Below, in pieces: positions 26,441 to 35,194 of a DNA stretch of 64,000 nt. Within the stretch, counting starts at the first letter, position 1. Every line of letters begins with the position of its first letter. The translations under genes and the position numbers were made by a program. A model generated the notes under the pieces. It did not search any database. It was not told the DNA's origin and worked only from the letters and a program-made list of their open reading frames with translations. This DNA is from Pseudovibrio sp. Ad37 (GTDB lineage Bacteria; Pseudomonadota; Alphaproteobacteria; Rhizobiales; Stappiaceae), in contig NZ_LMCF01000013.1 in the NCBI RefSeq assembly GCF_001623075.1, positions 1 to 64,000 of the forward strand, in the 5' to 3' direction.

Positions 26441-27799
26441 TCAGGAAGAAGCGGACCACCATTCTTCGCTTCTTTCTGCTACCACGTGGGCAAAAGATCC
26501 CATAACGCGTCCATTGATATGGCCCAATGGGTCCAGATCGTGATGCTCTGCATCCTGAGCGTCAAAAAGCGACGGCGCCTCTGATTTCACCGTCAATGTC
26601 GAATAGTGGAACTCATGTGCCCCCAAGGGGTTCAGCCAAGGGAAACCAGCAGATTTTGCGGCATCAGTTGCTTTCAGCTTACGATAGCCTAAATGCAGTT
26701 TTCTCTTCGCAAAGCTGGTTTCAATCGGCAGCAAACCAAGCATCTCATGAGATTGCCCGCTTTTATCGGTCAAGGCTTCCCCAAGTACCATGTAGCCACC
26801 ACACTCACCATAAATGAGTTTGTCCGCAGCTGCTGCAGATTTTAGTCCGCGCTTAAAGGTCTCTGCTTGAGACAACTGCCCTGCATGAAGTTCTGGATAC
26901 CCACCACTCAGGAATATGGCATCAGCATTTGCTGAAGGCTCTTCGTTCGCTAAGGGAGAGAAGAAGGAAAGCGTAACACCTTGCTTCTGCCAATCACTAA
27001 GCAGGTGCTCATAGTTGAATGCAAAGGCAATATCCTTAGCAATCGCGATATGTTGCCCAAGCGGTGGTAAATGAGAAATACCCGTAAGCTCTTTGTTTTC
27101 CCGGGCAGGAATAGCAAGCACTTTCGCAAGGCGCATCAAAGCCGGCACATCTACACTTTCAGTAGCAACCTCGCCAGCAGCATTTAGAAATTCTTCCAAA
27201 TCCTCACGCTCACTGGCTTGCACAAGCCCCAAATGGCGTTCCGGCAGTTCCAGTTTCTTTGAGCGATAAAACGCACCCAACACAATGACATTCAACGGTT
27301 CCAATGCTCGCCGCAAAATGCGTTCATGACGCGGAGAACCCACACGGTTAAGAATGACACCTTTGATATGACAGTGTGCATGATACGTAAGGAAGCCATG
27401 GACAAGGGCAGCAACCGATTGCGCCTGAGACTTGCAATCCACCACGAGAATAACTGGCAGACCCAGATGAACCGCTAATTCTGCAACAGAGCCAGAGCCA
27501 TCGGCAGCACCGTCAAAGAGCCCCATGGCTCCCTCAATAACCACAACGTCAGAGTGTTTTTCCTGTTCCGTGGCGTTGAGCGAAAGTTGCGCCAATGACA
27601 TTGCCCAGGCGTCGTAATTAAGGCATGGCCGTCCGGAAGCTGCGCTATGGAAAGCCGGATCAATATAATCTGGTCCCGACTTGCCAGAGGCAATACGAAG
27701 CCCGGTATCACGAAGAGCACGCAACAGCGCCAGTGTAATCGTTGTCTTTCCAGACCCGGAAGACGGCGCGGCAATGACGAAACCCTTCGCAATAGTCAT
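26441..27799 (-). CDS. cobB: Cobyrinic acid a,c-diamide synthase
   Basis: A 452-residue glutamine- and ATP-dependent amidase of the CobB/CbiA family that amidates the a and c side chains. The P-loop FVIAAPSSGSGKTTITLALL is at the N-terminus, SGPDYIDPAFHSAASGRPCLNYD follows, and the C-terminal glutamine amidotransferase domain has the nucleophile in YGECGGYMVLGE and a late His in GAHEFHYS. It overlaps cobA by four bases and is transcribed with it, opposite to the main operon. Confidence 0.96.
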   Translation of the reverse strand: MTIAKGFVIAAPSSGSGKTTITLALLRALRDTGLRIASGKSGPDYIDPAFHSAASGRPCLNYDAWAMSLAQLSLNATEQEKHSDVVVIEGAMGLFDGAADGSGSVAELAVHLGLPVILVVDCKSQAQSVAALVHGFLTYHAHCHIKGVILNRVGSPRHERILRRALEPLNVIVLGAFYRSKKLELPERHLGLVQASEREDLEEFLNAAGEVATESVDVPALMRLAKVLAIPARENKELTGISHLPPLGQHIAIAKDIAFAFNYEHLLSDWQKQGVTLSFFSPLANEEPSANADAIFLSGGYPELHAGQLSQAETFKRGLKSAAAADKLIYGECGGYMVLGEALTDKSGQSHEMLGLLPIETSFAKRKLHLGYRKLKATDAAKSAGFPWLNPLGAHEFHYSTLTVKSEAPSLFDAQDAEHHDLDPLGHINGRVMGSFAHVVAERSEEWWSASS

Positions 27800-28653
27800 A
27801 GGGCTGGTTCTTCTTTCATTTGAGAGGGTTGTGAGGTGCGCGCAAGAGTAGGCTCAATCCAGTTCAGTTGCTCACGCAGATTCACCACCTCACCGACGAC
27901 AACAATTGCAGGCGGCTTTAGGCCACTACTTGCAATATCCTCAGCGCAAGAAGAAAGCGTTGTTTCCAGTACCTGTTGGGTCTGCTGTGTAGCATTGCAG
28001 ATGACAGCAACAGGCTCGGTCGCACGTCGGCCACCATTCATAAGCTTCTGAGTAATGAGAGAAATATGCTTCATCGCCATGTACATCACGATCACGGGTG
28101 ATCCTTTGGCAAGAGCATCCCAGTCGAGCTCGTCTGGCGCAACCCCATTTTGGTCATGACCTGTAAGGAACGTAACCGCTTGATTAATCCCTCGGTGGGT
28201 AGACGGAATCCCAGCATATGCCAGCCCGCCAATACCAGCTGTGATGCCGGGAATAATACGGAAGGGAACACCTGCATCCACCAGTGCCAGAGCTTCCTCT
28301 CCACCGCGGCCAAACACAAACGGGTCTCCACCCTTGAGGCGCATGACACGTTTGCCGGACTTGGCAAGTTCCACCAGCTTAATCGAGATACTTGACTGCT
28401 TGGGGGAAGGCTTGCCACCGCGCTTGCCAGCATAGATGATTTCCGCCCCGTCTCCCGCAAATTGAAGTATTCGCTCATCCACCAGTGCGTCATAGACAAT
28501 GACATCCGCTTGCTGCAGGCCATTCAAAGCATGCAAGCTCAGCAGGCCGGGGTCACCAGGTCCTGCTCCAGCCAACCAAACCCATCCAGCTTCAAGCACC
28601 GGAAATTCAAAGTGGGGGAGAGAGATATCAAACAAGTGGGTCTCATGATTCAT
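27796..28653 (-). CDS. cobA: Uroporphyrinogen-III C-methyltransferase
   Basis: A 285-residue enzyme that makes precorrin-2, the branch point to cobalamin and siroheme. The motifs VWLAGAGPGDPGLLSLHAL, VYDALVDERIL, GKRGGKPSPKQSSI, RLKGGDPFVFGRGGEEA and VIPGITAGIGGLAYAGIPSTHR are all typical. It is monofunctional, without the CysG dehydrogenase/ferrochelatase part, so the precorrin-2 dehydrogenase must be encoded elsewhere. About 20 residues precede the first methylase motif, slightly more than usual. It is divergent from cbiD. Confidence 0.97.
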   Translation of the reverse strand: MNHETHLFDISLPHFEFPVLEAGWVWLAGAGPGDPGLLSLHALNGLQQADVIVYDALVDERILQFAGDGAEIIYAGKRGGKPSPKQSSISIKLVELAKSGKRVMRLKGGDPFVFGRGGEEALALVDAGVPFRIIPGITAGIGGLAYAGIPSTHRGINQAVTFLTGHDQNGVAPDELDWDALAKGSPVIVMYMAMKHISLITQKLMNGGRRATEPVAVICNATQQTQQVLETTLSSCAEDIASSGLKPPAIVVVGEVVNLREQLNWIEPTLARTSQPSQMKEEPAL

Positions 28654-28673
28654 GTGATTTTGCCTAGCAATTT

Positions 28674-28692
28674 AATTGGAAACCAATTGGAA
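28674..28692. promoter_or_regulatory. Repeat element in the cobA/cbiD divergent promoter region
   Basis: In the 89-base gap between cobA and cbiD, AATTGGAA occurs twice with an 11-base period (28674-28681 and 28685-28692), and the first copy also forms an inverted repeat AATTGG/CCAATT (28674-28679 with 28683-28688). Spacing of one helical turn suits binding of a dimeric regulator. No riboswitch fits in so short a gap. Confidence 0.35.
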
Positions 28693-28742
28693 GTCCAAAG
28701 CCTTCTACTTGGTATATCCCGCTAAATCTGTATAGTCGCCGG

Positions 28743-29861
28743 ATGGCTGAAACTGGGCAAAAAAAACTGAGAACAGGCTGGACAACAGGCGCCTGTGCAA
28801 CCGCTGCGGCAAAGGCAGCGTATGCAGCTTTTTTGTCTGGAGATTTTTCGGACCCGATCAGCATCACCTTGCCTCGTGGTGATACGCCATCCTTCGCACT
28901 TGCCTTTGAGAAATTGAGTGAGAACTCTGCCTCAGCCACCATCATCAAGGATGCTGGTGATGATCCTGATGTAACCCACGGAGCGCTCATTCAGGCCAAA
29001 GTGACCCCCAACCCAACGGTCACCGGAATTCGCTTTATCGCTGGCTCTGGAGTTGGAACGGTTACGAAACCCGGTCTGCCGATCCCGGTTGGTGAGCCTG
29101 CAATCAACCCCGTGCCTCGCCAAATGATGACCCGTGAGCTGCAACAAGTGGCAGATGATCATGGCGTAGGTCTTGCTGTAGATGTTGAGATATCCATCCA
29201 AAATGGCGAAGAACTTGCTCAAAAGACCATGAACCCGCGCCTGGGTATTGTCGGTGGCCTTTCCGTCCTTGGTACAACAGGTATTGTCCGCCCGTTTTCC
29301 TGTGCTGCCTGGATAGCATCTATTCATCGCGGTGTAGACGTTGCCCGTGCCACTGGCTTGACCCACGTCGCAGCTGCAACAGGAGCAACCTCAGAAGATG
29401 TGCTGCGTGCCCACTACCCTGATTTATCCGAACAGGCTTATCTTGATATGGGAGACTTCGCGGGTGGCCTGCTCAAATATCTGCGCGCGCACCCTGTTCG
29501 GAAACTAACGATTTCCGGTGGAATTGCAAAGCTGACGAAGCTTGCACAAGGCGCTATGGACCTGCATTCAGCCCGCTCCGCAGTCGATTTTGATGCCCTC
29601 GCAGATGTGCTGGATCATGCCGGAGCTTCGAAAGAGCTCCTTGAGGAAACAAGAAGGGCAAATTTAGTCTCTCATATTGCTCAGAAAGCTGCTGCTGAAA
29701 ACATTCATATGGGAGAGGTCATAGCGCAGAGAGCACAGCGTGCGGCCTTAAACATCCTTCGCGGAGCTCCAGTGAGTGTCGAGATTATCGTGGTCGATCG
29801 GCAAGGTCAGGTATTGGGTCATGTCCCAGCGAAAGAACCTGCAAAACTGGAGCAGTTTTGA
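28743..29861 (+). CDS. cbiD: Cobalt-precorrin-5B C1-methyltransferase CbiD
   Basis: A 372-residue CbiD protein: LRTGWTTGACATAAAKAA at the N-terminus, DAGDDPDVTHGA, GSGVGTVTKPGL, NPRLGIVGGLSVLGTTGIVRPFS and GDFAGGLLKYLR. CbiD methylates C1 in the oxygen-independent pathway; aerobic pathways use CobF instead, so this gene is a marker for the pathway type. It overlaps the cobK start by one base. Confidence 0.97.
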   Translation: MAETGQKKLRTGWTTGACATAAAKAAYAAFLSGDFSDPISITLPRGDTPSFALAFEKLSENSASATIIKDAGDDPDVTHGALIQAKVTPNPTVTGIRFIAGSGVGTVTKPGLPIPVGEPAINPVPRQMMTRELQQVADDHGVGLAVDVEISIQNGEELAQKTMNPRLGIVGGLSVLGTTGIVRPFSCAAWIASIHRGVDVARATGLTHVAAATGATSEDVLRAHYPDLSEQAYLDMGDFAGGLLKYLRAHPVRKLTISGGIAKLTKLAQGAMDLHSARSAVDFDALADVLDHAGASKELLEETRRANLVSHIAQKAAAENIHMGEVIAQRAQRAALNILRGAPVSVEIIVVDRQGQVLGHVPAKEPAKLEQF

Positions 29862-30637
29862 TGTTGGAGAGGTCCAAAATCCTCGTGCTCGCAGGCACAC
29901 AAGAAGCCAGAAAGCTGATTGGTGTGTTGGTTGCAAATACCGAGTACGAAGTCATCGCGTCACTCGCAGGCGTAACCAAAAATCCAGCAGATCTGTCAGT
30001 GACGACACGAACCGGAGGCTTTGGTGGCGCCGATGGTCTCTCAAACTACTTGCAAACTCAGGGCATTGCTGCCGTCGTCGACGCAACCCACCCCTATGCC
30101 GCTCAAATATCCTGCAATGCGGTCGAAGCAGCAAGACCTCTTGCGATTCCGTTGCTCCGTTTTGAACGAGCTGCTTGGGAGCAAGCCAATGATGATATTT
30201 GGTATTCGGCAGATAACGTAGAAGAGTCATTGAGCTTGATTCCACCCAACGCGAAGGTCTTTTTTGCTGCCAGTACCAAGATTGCTGCACCGCTGAAAAA
30301 GCGCCCAGATCTGATTTTTGTAATCCGTACTTTAAAAGGCCCGAGTGATAGTGAAGTGCTTCCAAACGCGGAGTACATTGAAGGACTGCCCAATGAAAGC
30401 TGGCTTGAAGAGGCCGAGCTTTTCAAGGTGCTGAAAGTAGACTGGCTCATCAGCAAAAACAGCGGTGGATCTGCGTCCTACGGTAAAGTAAAGGCTGCTC
30501 GTGAGCTACAGATACCTGTTGCAATGCTCAAGCGCCCAGAGCTATCCAACGGCATGTTGTGTGCGTCGATTGACGAGGTATTGAAGACCTTAAAGGCTTG
30601 CGTGAAAAATGCGCAGTACTGCAAAATTACTCTTTAG
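29861..30637 (+). CDS. cobK: Precorrin-6A / cobalt-precorrin-6A reductase
   Basis: A 258-residue CobK/CbiJ reductase, NAD(P)H-dependent, that reduces the macrocycle before the CobL step. Motifs visible are ILVLAGTQEARKL near the start, VVDATHPYAAQIS, and SKNSGGSASYGKVKAARELQIPVAMLKRP at the end. ATG 29861 overlaps the cbiD stop (TGATG); a TTG one codon upstream is the alternative. Its last ten bases overlap the convergent cytochrome b561 gene. Confidence 0.94.
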   Translation: MLERSKILVLAGTQEARKLIGVLVANTEYEVIASLAGVTKNPADLSVTTRTGGFGGADGLSNYLQTQGIAAVVDATHPYAAQISCNAVEAARPLAIPLLRFERAAWEQANDDIWYSADNVEESLSLIPPNAKVFFAASTKIAAPLKKRPDLIFVIRTLKGPSDSEVLPNAEYIEGLPNESWLEEAELFKVLKVDWLISKNSGGSASYGKVKAARELQIPVAMLKRPELSNGMLCASIDEVLKTLKACVKNAQYCKITL

Positions 30638-31184
30638 GCTTCTGATAGGGCGCCGTTGTCATCCGCTCAATAATCCCATCTTTAGCGATAAGCCAGTGAT
30701 AAAGCGCACCCAAAATGTGAAGCGTGATCAACCATGCAAACACAACACCAACAGTCGCGTGGAAATCCAGAACGCTTTCTGAAACTGGACGATTTTGCGG
30801 AACGATACTCGGCAGATCAAACAAGCCAAAAAATGGCATAGGTGCTCCGTATAGAGAGAGCCCTACCCAGCCAAGGATCGGGTTTGCGATCAGTACGAGA
30901 TAGAGCAACCCGTGTACTGAACGTGAGACGATCCGAAGCACTGGTGCAAGGGAGGCAGGCGGTGGCGGAGCGGGAGTGATCCAATGTTGGAGAAGGCGCA
31001 AAACCACAAGCAGGAAGAGCAGGATACCGATGCTTTTGTGGTAGAAATAGAGCGTATTCTGAAGGGCACCAGGTCCCAGGTCCGTCATCACCAGTCCCAT
31101 CGGAACCATGATTAAGACCAGAATGGCGACGATCCAATGATACGTCTTTGCCATGACTGAATACCCGGCAACTTGATAGGCCAT
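30627..31184 (-). CDS. Cytochrome b561 family membrane protein
   Basis: A 185-residue di-heme b-type cytochrome with four membrane helices (about 13-33, 46-66, 84-106 and 140-162). Histidines in KTYHWIVAIL, YFYHKSIG, SVHGLLYL and FHATVG/LHILGALYH supply heme ligands. It probably moves electrons between the quinone pool and a periplasmic or superoxide-type acceptor, as CybB does. The start has an AGGAGA sequence. It is convergent with cobK and divergent from the RibD-like gene. Confidence 0.92.
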   Translation of the reverse strand: MAYQVAGYSVMAKTYHWIVAILVLIMVPMGLVMTDLGPGALQNTLYFYHKSIGILLFLLVVLRLLQHWITPAPPPPASLAPVLRIVSRSVHGLLYLVLIANPILGWVGLSLYGAPMPFFGLFDLPSIVPQNRPVSESVLDFHATVGVVFAWLITLHILGALYHWLIAKDGIIERMTTAPYQKPKE

Positions 31185-31294
31185 GCTCTATTCTCCTGAT
31201 AATCCCAGAGGATCCTGAAGAGCCCCTGCAATCTCCTGATCGACAGATTAATCAAGGTTCGTTACCACTAGGCTAACCTTAGGTGAGGTGAGCT

Positions 31295-32149
31295 GTGAAC
31301 TCGGTAAAACAAGGGGGCTTGATGGACAGGGGCCACACAACACCAATACATCTGCAAGATCATCCGAATAATTCTCAGTTGACCTGCGAAAAGCCACTAG
31401 AACAGTCCTCGGGATATTTGTCTCCTGATGAATGGCAGGAGGTCTTAGCAGCATCAGTGGAGAGGCGTGCACCAGACCTACAAGGCTATGGTAGTGTGTT
31501 TGCACCCCTTTGCATGGCGCAAAAGCAATTTGTTATTGGTCAGCTTGGACAGTCAGTTGATGGTCGTATTGCGACGGTCACCGGAGACTCCAATTATGTG
31601 AGTTGTTCTGAAGCATTGATCCATCTTCACCGGCTCCGAGCACTTTGTGATGCTGTCGTGGTGGGAGTGGGAACTGCGGTTGCGGACAACCCTCAGCTCA
31701 CTGTCAGGCATGTCAGTGGACGTCACCCGGCACGCATTGTCATCGACCCTTATGGTCGAATGCCTCGCGACAGTACACTCCTGCAGGATACAAATGCTCG
31801 CCGCATTGTGATTACGCGAACAGATGCCCATGCACGTTATCCTGATGGAGTGGAATGCTTTCAGCTACAGCCGAATGCAAAAGGCCGTCTGTCCTGTGCT
31901 GAAATCCGGCATGCACTGCGAGAATTTCGATGCATCCTCGTTGAAGGTGGTGCTTGGACGCTGTCTCGCTTTATCGAGCTGAAAATGATCGATCGTCTTC
32001 ACTTGATGATCGCCCCACTAATCATCGGATCAGGGCCAAGAGGTCTTCAGTTACCTGCGATTGATTACCTCGCACAGGCTATCCGCCCCGATGTCACTTG
32101 GCATCCTTTGGGTGTTGATATGCTGGCAGATCTGAGCCTGAGCAATTAA
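31295..32149 (+). CDS. RibD C-terminal-type (pyrimidine/pterin) reductase
   Basis: A 284-residue protein whose residues 70-280 are a RibD_C/dihydrofolate-reductase-like fold: GQLGQSVDGRIAT, VVVGVGTAVADNPQLTVR, RIVIDPYGRMP, CILVEGGAWTLSRFIE and IAPLIIGSG. There is no deaminase domain; instead about 65 unassigned residues form the N-terminus. The start is GTG 31295 with GAGGTGA five bases upstream; ATG 31322 is the alternative. Stand-alone RibD_C proteins act on 5-amino-6-ribosylaminouracil or on related pterin and uracil substrates. The neighbours (pterin-synthase-like protein, glycosyltransferase, methyltransferase) suggest a special pterin- or pyrimidine-derived product rather than plain riboflavin. 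Confidence 0.85.
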   Translation: MNSVKQGGLMDRGHTTPIHLQDHPNNSQLTCEKPLEQSSGYLSPDEWQEVLAASVERRAPDLQGYGSVFAPLCMAQKQFVIGQLGQSVDGRIATVTGDSNYVSCSEALIHLHRLRALCDAVVVGVGTAVADNPQLTVRHVSGRHPARIVIDPYGRMPRDSTLLQDTNARRIVITRTDAHARYPDGVECFQLQPNAKGRLSCAEIRHALREFRCILVEGGAWTLSRFIELKMIDRLHLMIAPLIIGSGPRGLQLPAIDYLAQAIRPDVTWHPLGVDMLADLSLSN

Positions 32150-32233
32150 CTCTCCCAAGGAGTTGAAAAGAATTTCCTTTCGCCAACAAGTACTCGTATA
32201 AACTTGCGTGAATTTCCGAATAAGGACACACGC

Positions 32234-32803
32234 ATGCCAGAGCTCATCAGACGCACCACCCTTTTGGAAGCTAAAGGGCGGATTGAGGAAGTTGAAGTGG
32301 GTGTTGTTCACGAGGATGGACGCGAGCACATCACGACAGATCCGGTATGGGTCTACGGCGATTCAATTGCCGTGCTGGCTTATGACCCTCAAGCGAAAAC
32401 AGTCCTGCTCGTCAAGCAACTTCGTGTAGCACCCTACATCATGGAGGAAGAGATTATCCTGGAGGCATGCGCTGGCGGAATCGAGATCAGCGATCTGTCC
32501 ATAGAAGAAGCATGTGTACGCGAAGCTCAGGAAGAACTCGGCTGTCAGCTTACCAATCTCACCAAGGTTGCTAATGTCTTCATTAATCCCGCACGTCTTG
32601 CTGAGCGGGCGCATTTCTTCCTTGCTGAGTACATATCTGGCGACCTGAATATTGAAGGTCGTGACCTGGATGATGACGAAGATATTGAAGTTGTCGAGTT
32701 GTCATTCCATGAACTGCGAAAGCTCTACGACAAGCAGGAAATCCGCTGCCCACGTCTCTTCATGCTCACACAGGCGTTGATCTTAAAGAACATAGGCCTC
32801 TAA
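32234..32803 (+). CDS. Nudix hydrolase (ADP-ribose pyrophosphatase-like)
   Basis: A 189-residue Nudix hydrolase. The box GGIEISDLSIEEACVREAQEELG (residues 81-103) fits Gx5Ex7REUxEExGU, and the segments around it (VLLVKQLRVAPYI, EACAGGIE, FINPARLAERAHFFLAEY) resemble the ADP-ribose/nucleotide-sugar group. ATG 32234 is chosen because TAAGGACA precedes it; a longer frame from 32204 would lack a ribosome-binding sequence. It follows the RibD-like gene by 84 bases. The substrate is not decided by sequence. Confidence 0.88.
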   Translation: MPELIRRTTLLEAKGRIEEVEVGVVHEDGREHITTDPVWVYGDSIAVLAYDPQAKTVLLVKQLRVAPYIMEEEIILEACAGGIEISDLSIEEACVREAQEELGCQLTNLTKVANVFINPARLAERAHFFLAEYISGDLNIEGRDLDDDEDIEVVELSFHELRKLYDKQEIRCPRLFMLTQALILKNIGL

Positions 32804-32836
32804 TTTTGAGTGCTGGAAGCAAAGGTCTTCATAGCT

Positions 32837-33658
32837 TCATTGAGGCGGAAGGCCAACAATATCAACATGTCCGACCTGCAGTTGTGATTTGCCTTTGCCA
32901 AGTGCCGCTAAACGAAATTCTAGCCAGTCATCCACGATTGCATCTGATACCCCAACTTCGCGTGCGGCTTGGGCCCACCCCTTAATCAGCTCCAGTTGCA
33001 AAGCATCATCTTCAGGTGCGCATACCCAGTCAGAGCGTCCGGTAAAGCAGGTATACCCCGCCTTAAGCAATCGCTCACGAGCATGAAATCCACCAAGCGG
33101 CCCTAACGCAGACCCAAACCCTTTATCTGTTGCCTGATGCTGATTGAATGCCCGCTGAATAAGCCGGTCTGTCGGGTGGTGTGGTTTGCTCAGTAGGATA
33201 CCGTTGTACGAAAGCCCTGCAAGAAACGGGAGTTTCAGCTGACGCATACGGGCAACAAAGCTATCCAGCCAGTTTGCACTCACAAGATCCAGAAAGGCCG
33301 AGGTAACAACGCCATGATGCCCTTCCAAAATATCCAGTGACCCGACATCAGTCAGCTCGCAAACGTCTGTTTTCGTTCTAGTATGAGGCAAGGGAGGAGA
33401 GATGCGTTTTGCAACTTTGAGAAGTTCAGGGTCGTTGTCGATCAGTAACCACACCTGCTCCCTGTTTGACTCAATGTGTTCTGCCAGATCCTGCAGAAAG
33501 GACCCCGTTCCAGCACCCACATCAATGAGTCTGAGCGGACCACTCTTGGGAGCATGCTCGACCAACCAGCTACAAAACTTTTTCATGACGTCTTTATTGC
33601 GCGCACGCCGGTCCGCTTTACGACGTAATGAGAGCCATTCAGAGGAAAAACCACTCAC
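32837..33658 (-). CDS. Class I SAM-dependent methyltransferase
   Basis: A 273-residue methyltransferase with the AdoMet loop RLIDVGAGTGSFLQDLAEHI (near 42-61), LLIDNDPELL as motif II, and VTSAFLDLVSANWLDSFVARM. GTG 33658 overlaps the stop of the glycosyltransferase as GTGA and has GGAGG nine bases upstream. It is last in the four-gene minus-strand unit with the GT4, pterin-synthase-like and dehydrogenase genes and probably modifies their product. The acceptor is unknown. Confidence 0.85.
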   Translation of the reverse strand: MSGFSSEWLSLRRKADRRARNKDVMKKFCSWLVEHAPKSGPLRLIDVGAGTGSFLQDLAEHIESNREQVWLLIDNDPELLKVAKRISPPLPHTRTKTDVCELTDVGSLDILEGHHGVVTSAFLDLVSANWLDSFVARMRQLKLPFLAGLSYNGILLSKPHHPTDRLIQRAFNQHQATDKGFGSALGPLGGFHARERLLKAGYTCFTGRSDWVCAPEDDALQLELIKGWAQAAREVGVSDAIVDDWLEFRLAALGKGKSQLQVGHVDIVGLPPQ

Positions 33659-34764
33659 CTGTGAGCCTCCAGTGTGCAAGCAAAGGCCTTTGCGCTGTCA
33701 TTCCAATCTGGCAATGCACGAGCAGCAGCAAGGGCCCCAGTTGAAAGTTGAGAGCGTAACTCCTTGTTTTGAAGAAGTGTTTTGATCGCCTTGCCCAAAG
33801 CTAGAGGATCGCCTGCACCAACATGAAAGCCGGCTGTAGGCGGAACCGTCGATGCGACAGCTCCCTCGCCACTTGCAATAATCGGGAGCCCAAAACTCAT
33901 AGCCTCCGCAAAAGCCATCCCGTATCCCTCATAGTATGTTGGGAGCACAAAGAGGTCGGCTGATTGATAGAAACCTGTTAATTCAGCTTTGGGAATGCCT
34001 CCATGAACGCGAATACGCTCAGTGAGGTCATGCTTTTTGATCTGAGATCGCACTTGGCTCGCATATTCTGGATCAAACCGCGTTTCTCCAATGAGATCCA
34101 GATGCCAGTCCAAGTGCTTCAATTGCCCCAGCGCTTCAACTAAATGCAATTGCCCTTTTCGCGGTACCAACGACCCAACACAAAGCAACTTTGGGGTTGC
34201 CAGAGTATCGTTCGAGGTTGGAGCGCTCTCCGAGACAGTTGGCCGATCAATACCGGGTAGAACAATACTGATCTTCTCCGCAGGAACGTCCATTTGAGAG
34301 ATAAGCGTCTTCTGTGTCGAAGGACTGGTCACAATCACATGCTTTGCGAATGTGAGAGCTTGCGTCTCAGCTGCGCGGAGCACCTTTGCCAGCTCAGGGG
34401 CAATCCCACTTTCCAGAAACAGTGGGTGATGAACCAGCGCAATGAGACTGGAACGATCAGCGATGTTCTGCGCCAGATCAGATGAAGCCCCAAGCACCAA
34501 ACCATCCACGATGATCAAAGCTGAGGGCTCTATCTCTTCAATGACTTCAAGCGCCAGCTTTTTGTCAGCATCAGATGGGACTGGATAGGTGCCTTCAAGG
34601 CTAATGAGTGAAACATTCCAGCCGTGTTTCTGCAGCCCCCGAATGATCTCACGATCATATCGATAACCACCTGTGGGCGTATTCAGATCACCGGGAAAGA
34701 CAAAATAGCAAGATCTGGCAGGTGCTTCTGCTGTCTGGCCTAAAGAAGGATGTAAGTTACTCAT
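33655..34764 (-). CDS. Family 4 glycosyltransferase
   Basis: A 369-residue retaining glycosyltransferase of the GT-B fold. The N-terminal domain begins CYFVFPGDLNTPTGGYRYDREI, where TGGYRYD is the acceptor-side glycine motif, and the donor-binding part has LLCVGSLVPRKGQLHLVEAL and the EX7E-like LPTYYEGYGMAFAEAMSFGLPIIAS. Its ATG overlaps the stop of the pterin-synthase-like gene (ATGAGTAA). In this operon the acceptor is more likely a small molecule than a cell-surface polymer; that is inference. Confidence 0.9.
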   Translation of the reverse strand: MSNLHPSLGQTAEAPARSCYFVFPGDLNTPTGGYRYDREIIRGLQKHGWNVSLISLEGTYPVPSDADKKLALEVIEEIEPSALIIVDGLVLGASSDLAQNIADRSSLIALVHHPLFLESGIAPELAKVLRAAETQALTFAKHVIVTSPSTQKTLISQMDVPAEKISIVLPGIDRPTVSESAPTSNDTLATPKLLCVGSLVPRKGQLHLVEALGQLKHLDWHLDLIGETRFDPEYASQVRSQIKKHDLTERIRVHGGIPKAELTGFYQSADLFVLPTYYEGYGMAFAEAMSFGLPIIASGEGAVASTVPPTAGFHVGAGDPLALGKAIKTLLQNKELRSQLSTGALAAARALPDWNDSAKAFACTLEAHR

Positions 34765-35176
34765 GAGCCTCGGATGCAGTCAACGGCGCCTCATAAGACG
34801 CACGCGCATTAGGGTTCTCGGAAATTGAAACGCGTACCTTGCTAAGTTCGCTCGGTTCGCGGCCCAGTTTATGTAGATAAGCAGCATCGCACACGCGCTG
34901 GTAAATGTAGCTACAGAGAAAATCGACCGTGGTGTTCCGCCCCTTGAACTGAGGAAGGTCATCAAGATTCTTGTAGTTGAACGGATGCAGGATTTCTGCC
35001 AGCACATCAAGCGCATTGCCAATGTCGATGACAATCCCGTTCTCATCCAGTTCCTCTGCAAAAATAGCGACGTGGACGTGTGCAGTAAGGCCATGAAGCT
35101 GAGAGGCGGGACCAAACACCTCTCCCTTCAGGCTGTGCGCGATCATTATGTGATTGCTGATTTCGACTGAATACAT
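34757..35176 (-). CDS. 6-pyruvoyltetrahydropterin synthase/QueD-like protein, non-canonical active site
   Basis: A 139-residue T-fold protein of the PTPS/QueD superfamily: His14 in MIAHSLKG, His28 in QLHGLTAHVHV, DENGIVIDIGNALDVLAEIL and FKGRNTTVDFLCSYIYQRV. In QueD and PTPS a catalytic Cys sits four residues before the LHGH histidine; here that position is Ala24, and the HGH motif is changed to HGL with two further histidines (33 and 35). The zinc site may survive, but the standard chemistry probably does not. A GAGGAC ribosome-binding sequence supports the start. It lies between a dehydrogenase and a glycosyltransferase gene in one unit. Confidence 0.85.
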   Translation of the reverse strand: MYSVEISNHIMIAHSLKGEVFGPASQLHGLTAHVHVAIFAEELDENGIVIDIGNALDVLAEILHPFNYKNLDDLPQFKGRNTTVDFLCSYIYQRVCDAAYLHKLGREPSELSKVRVSISENPNARASYEAPLTASEAHE

Positions 35177-35194
35177 CTCAAAGTCCTCATAAAA

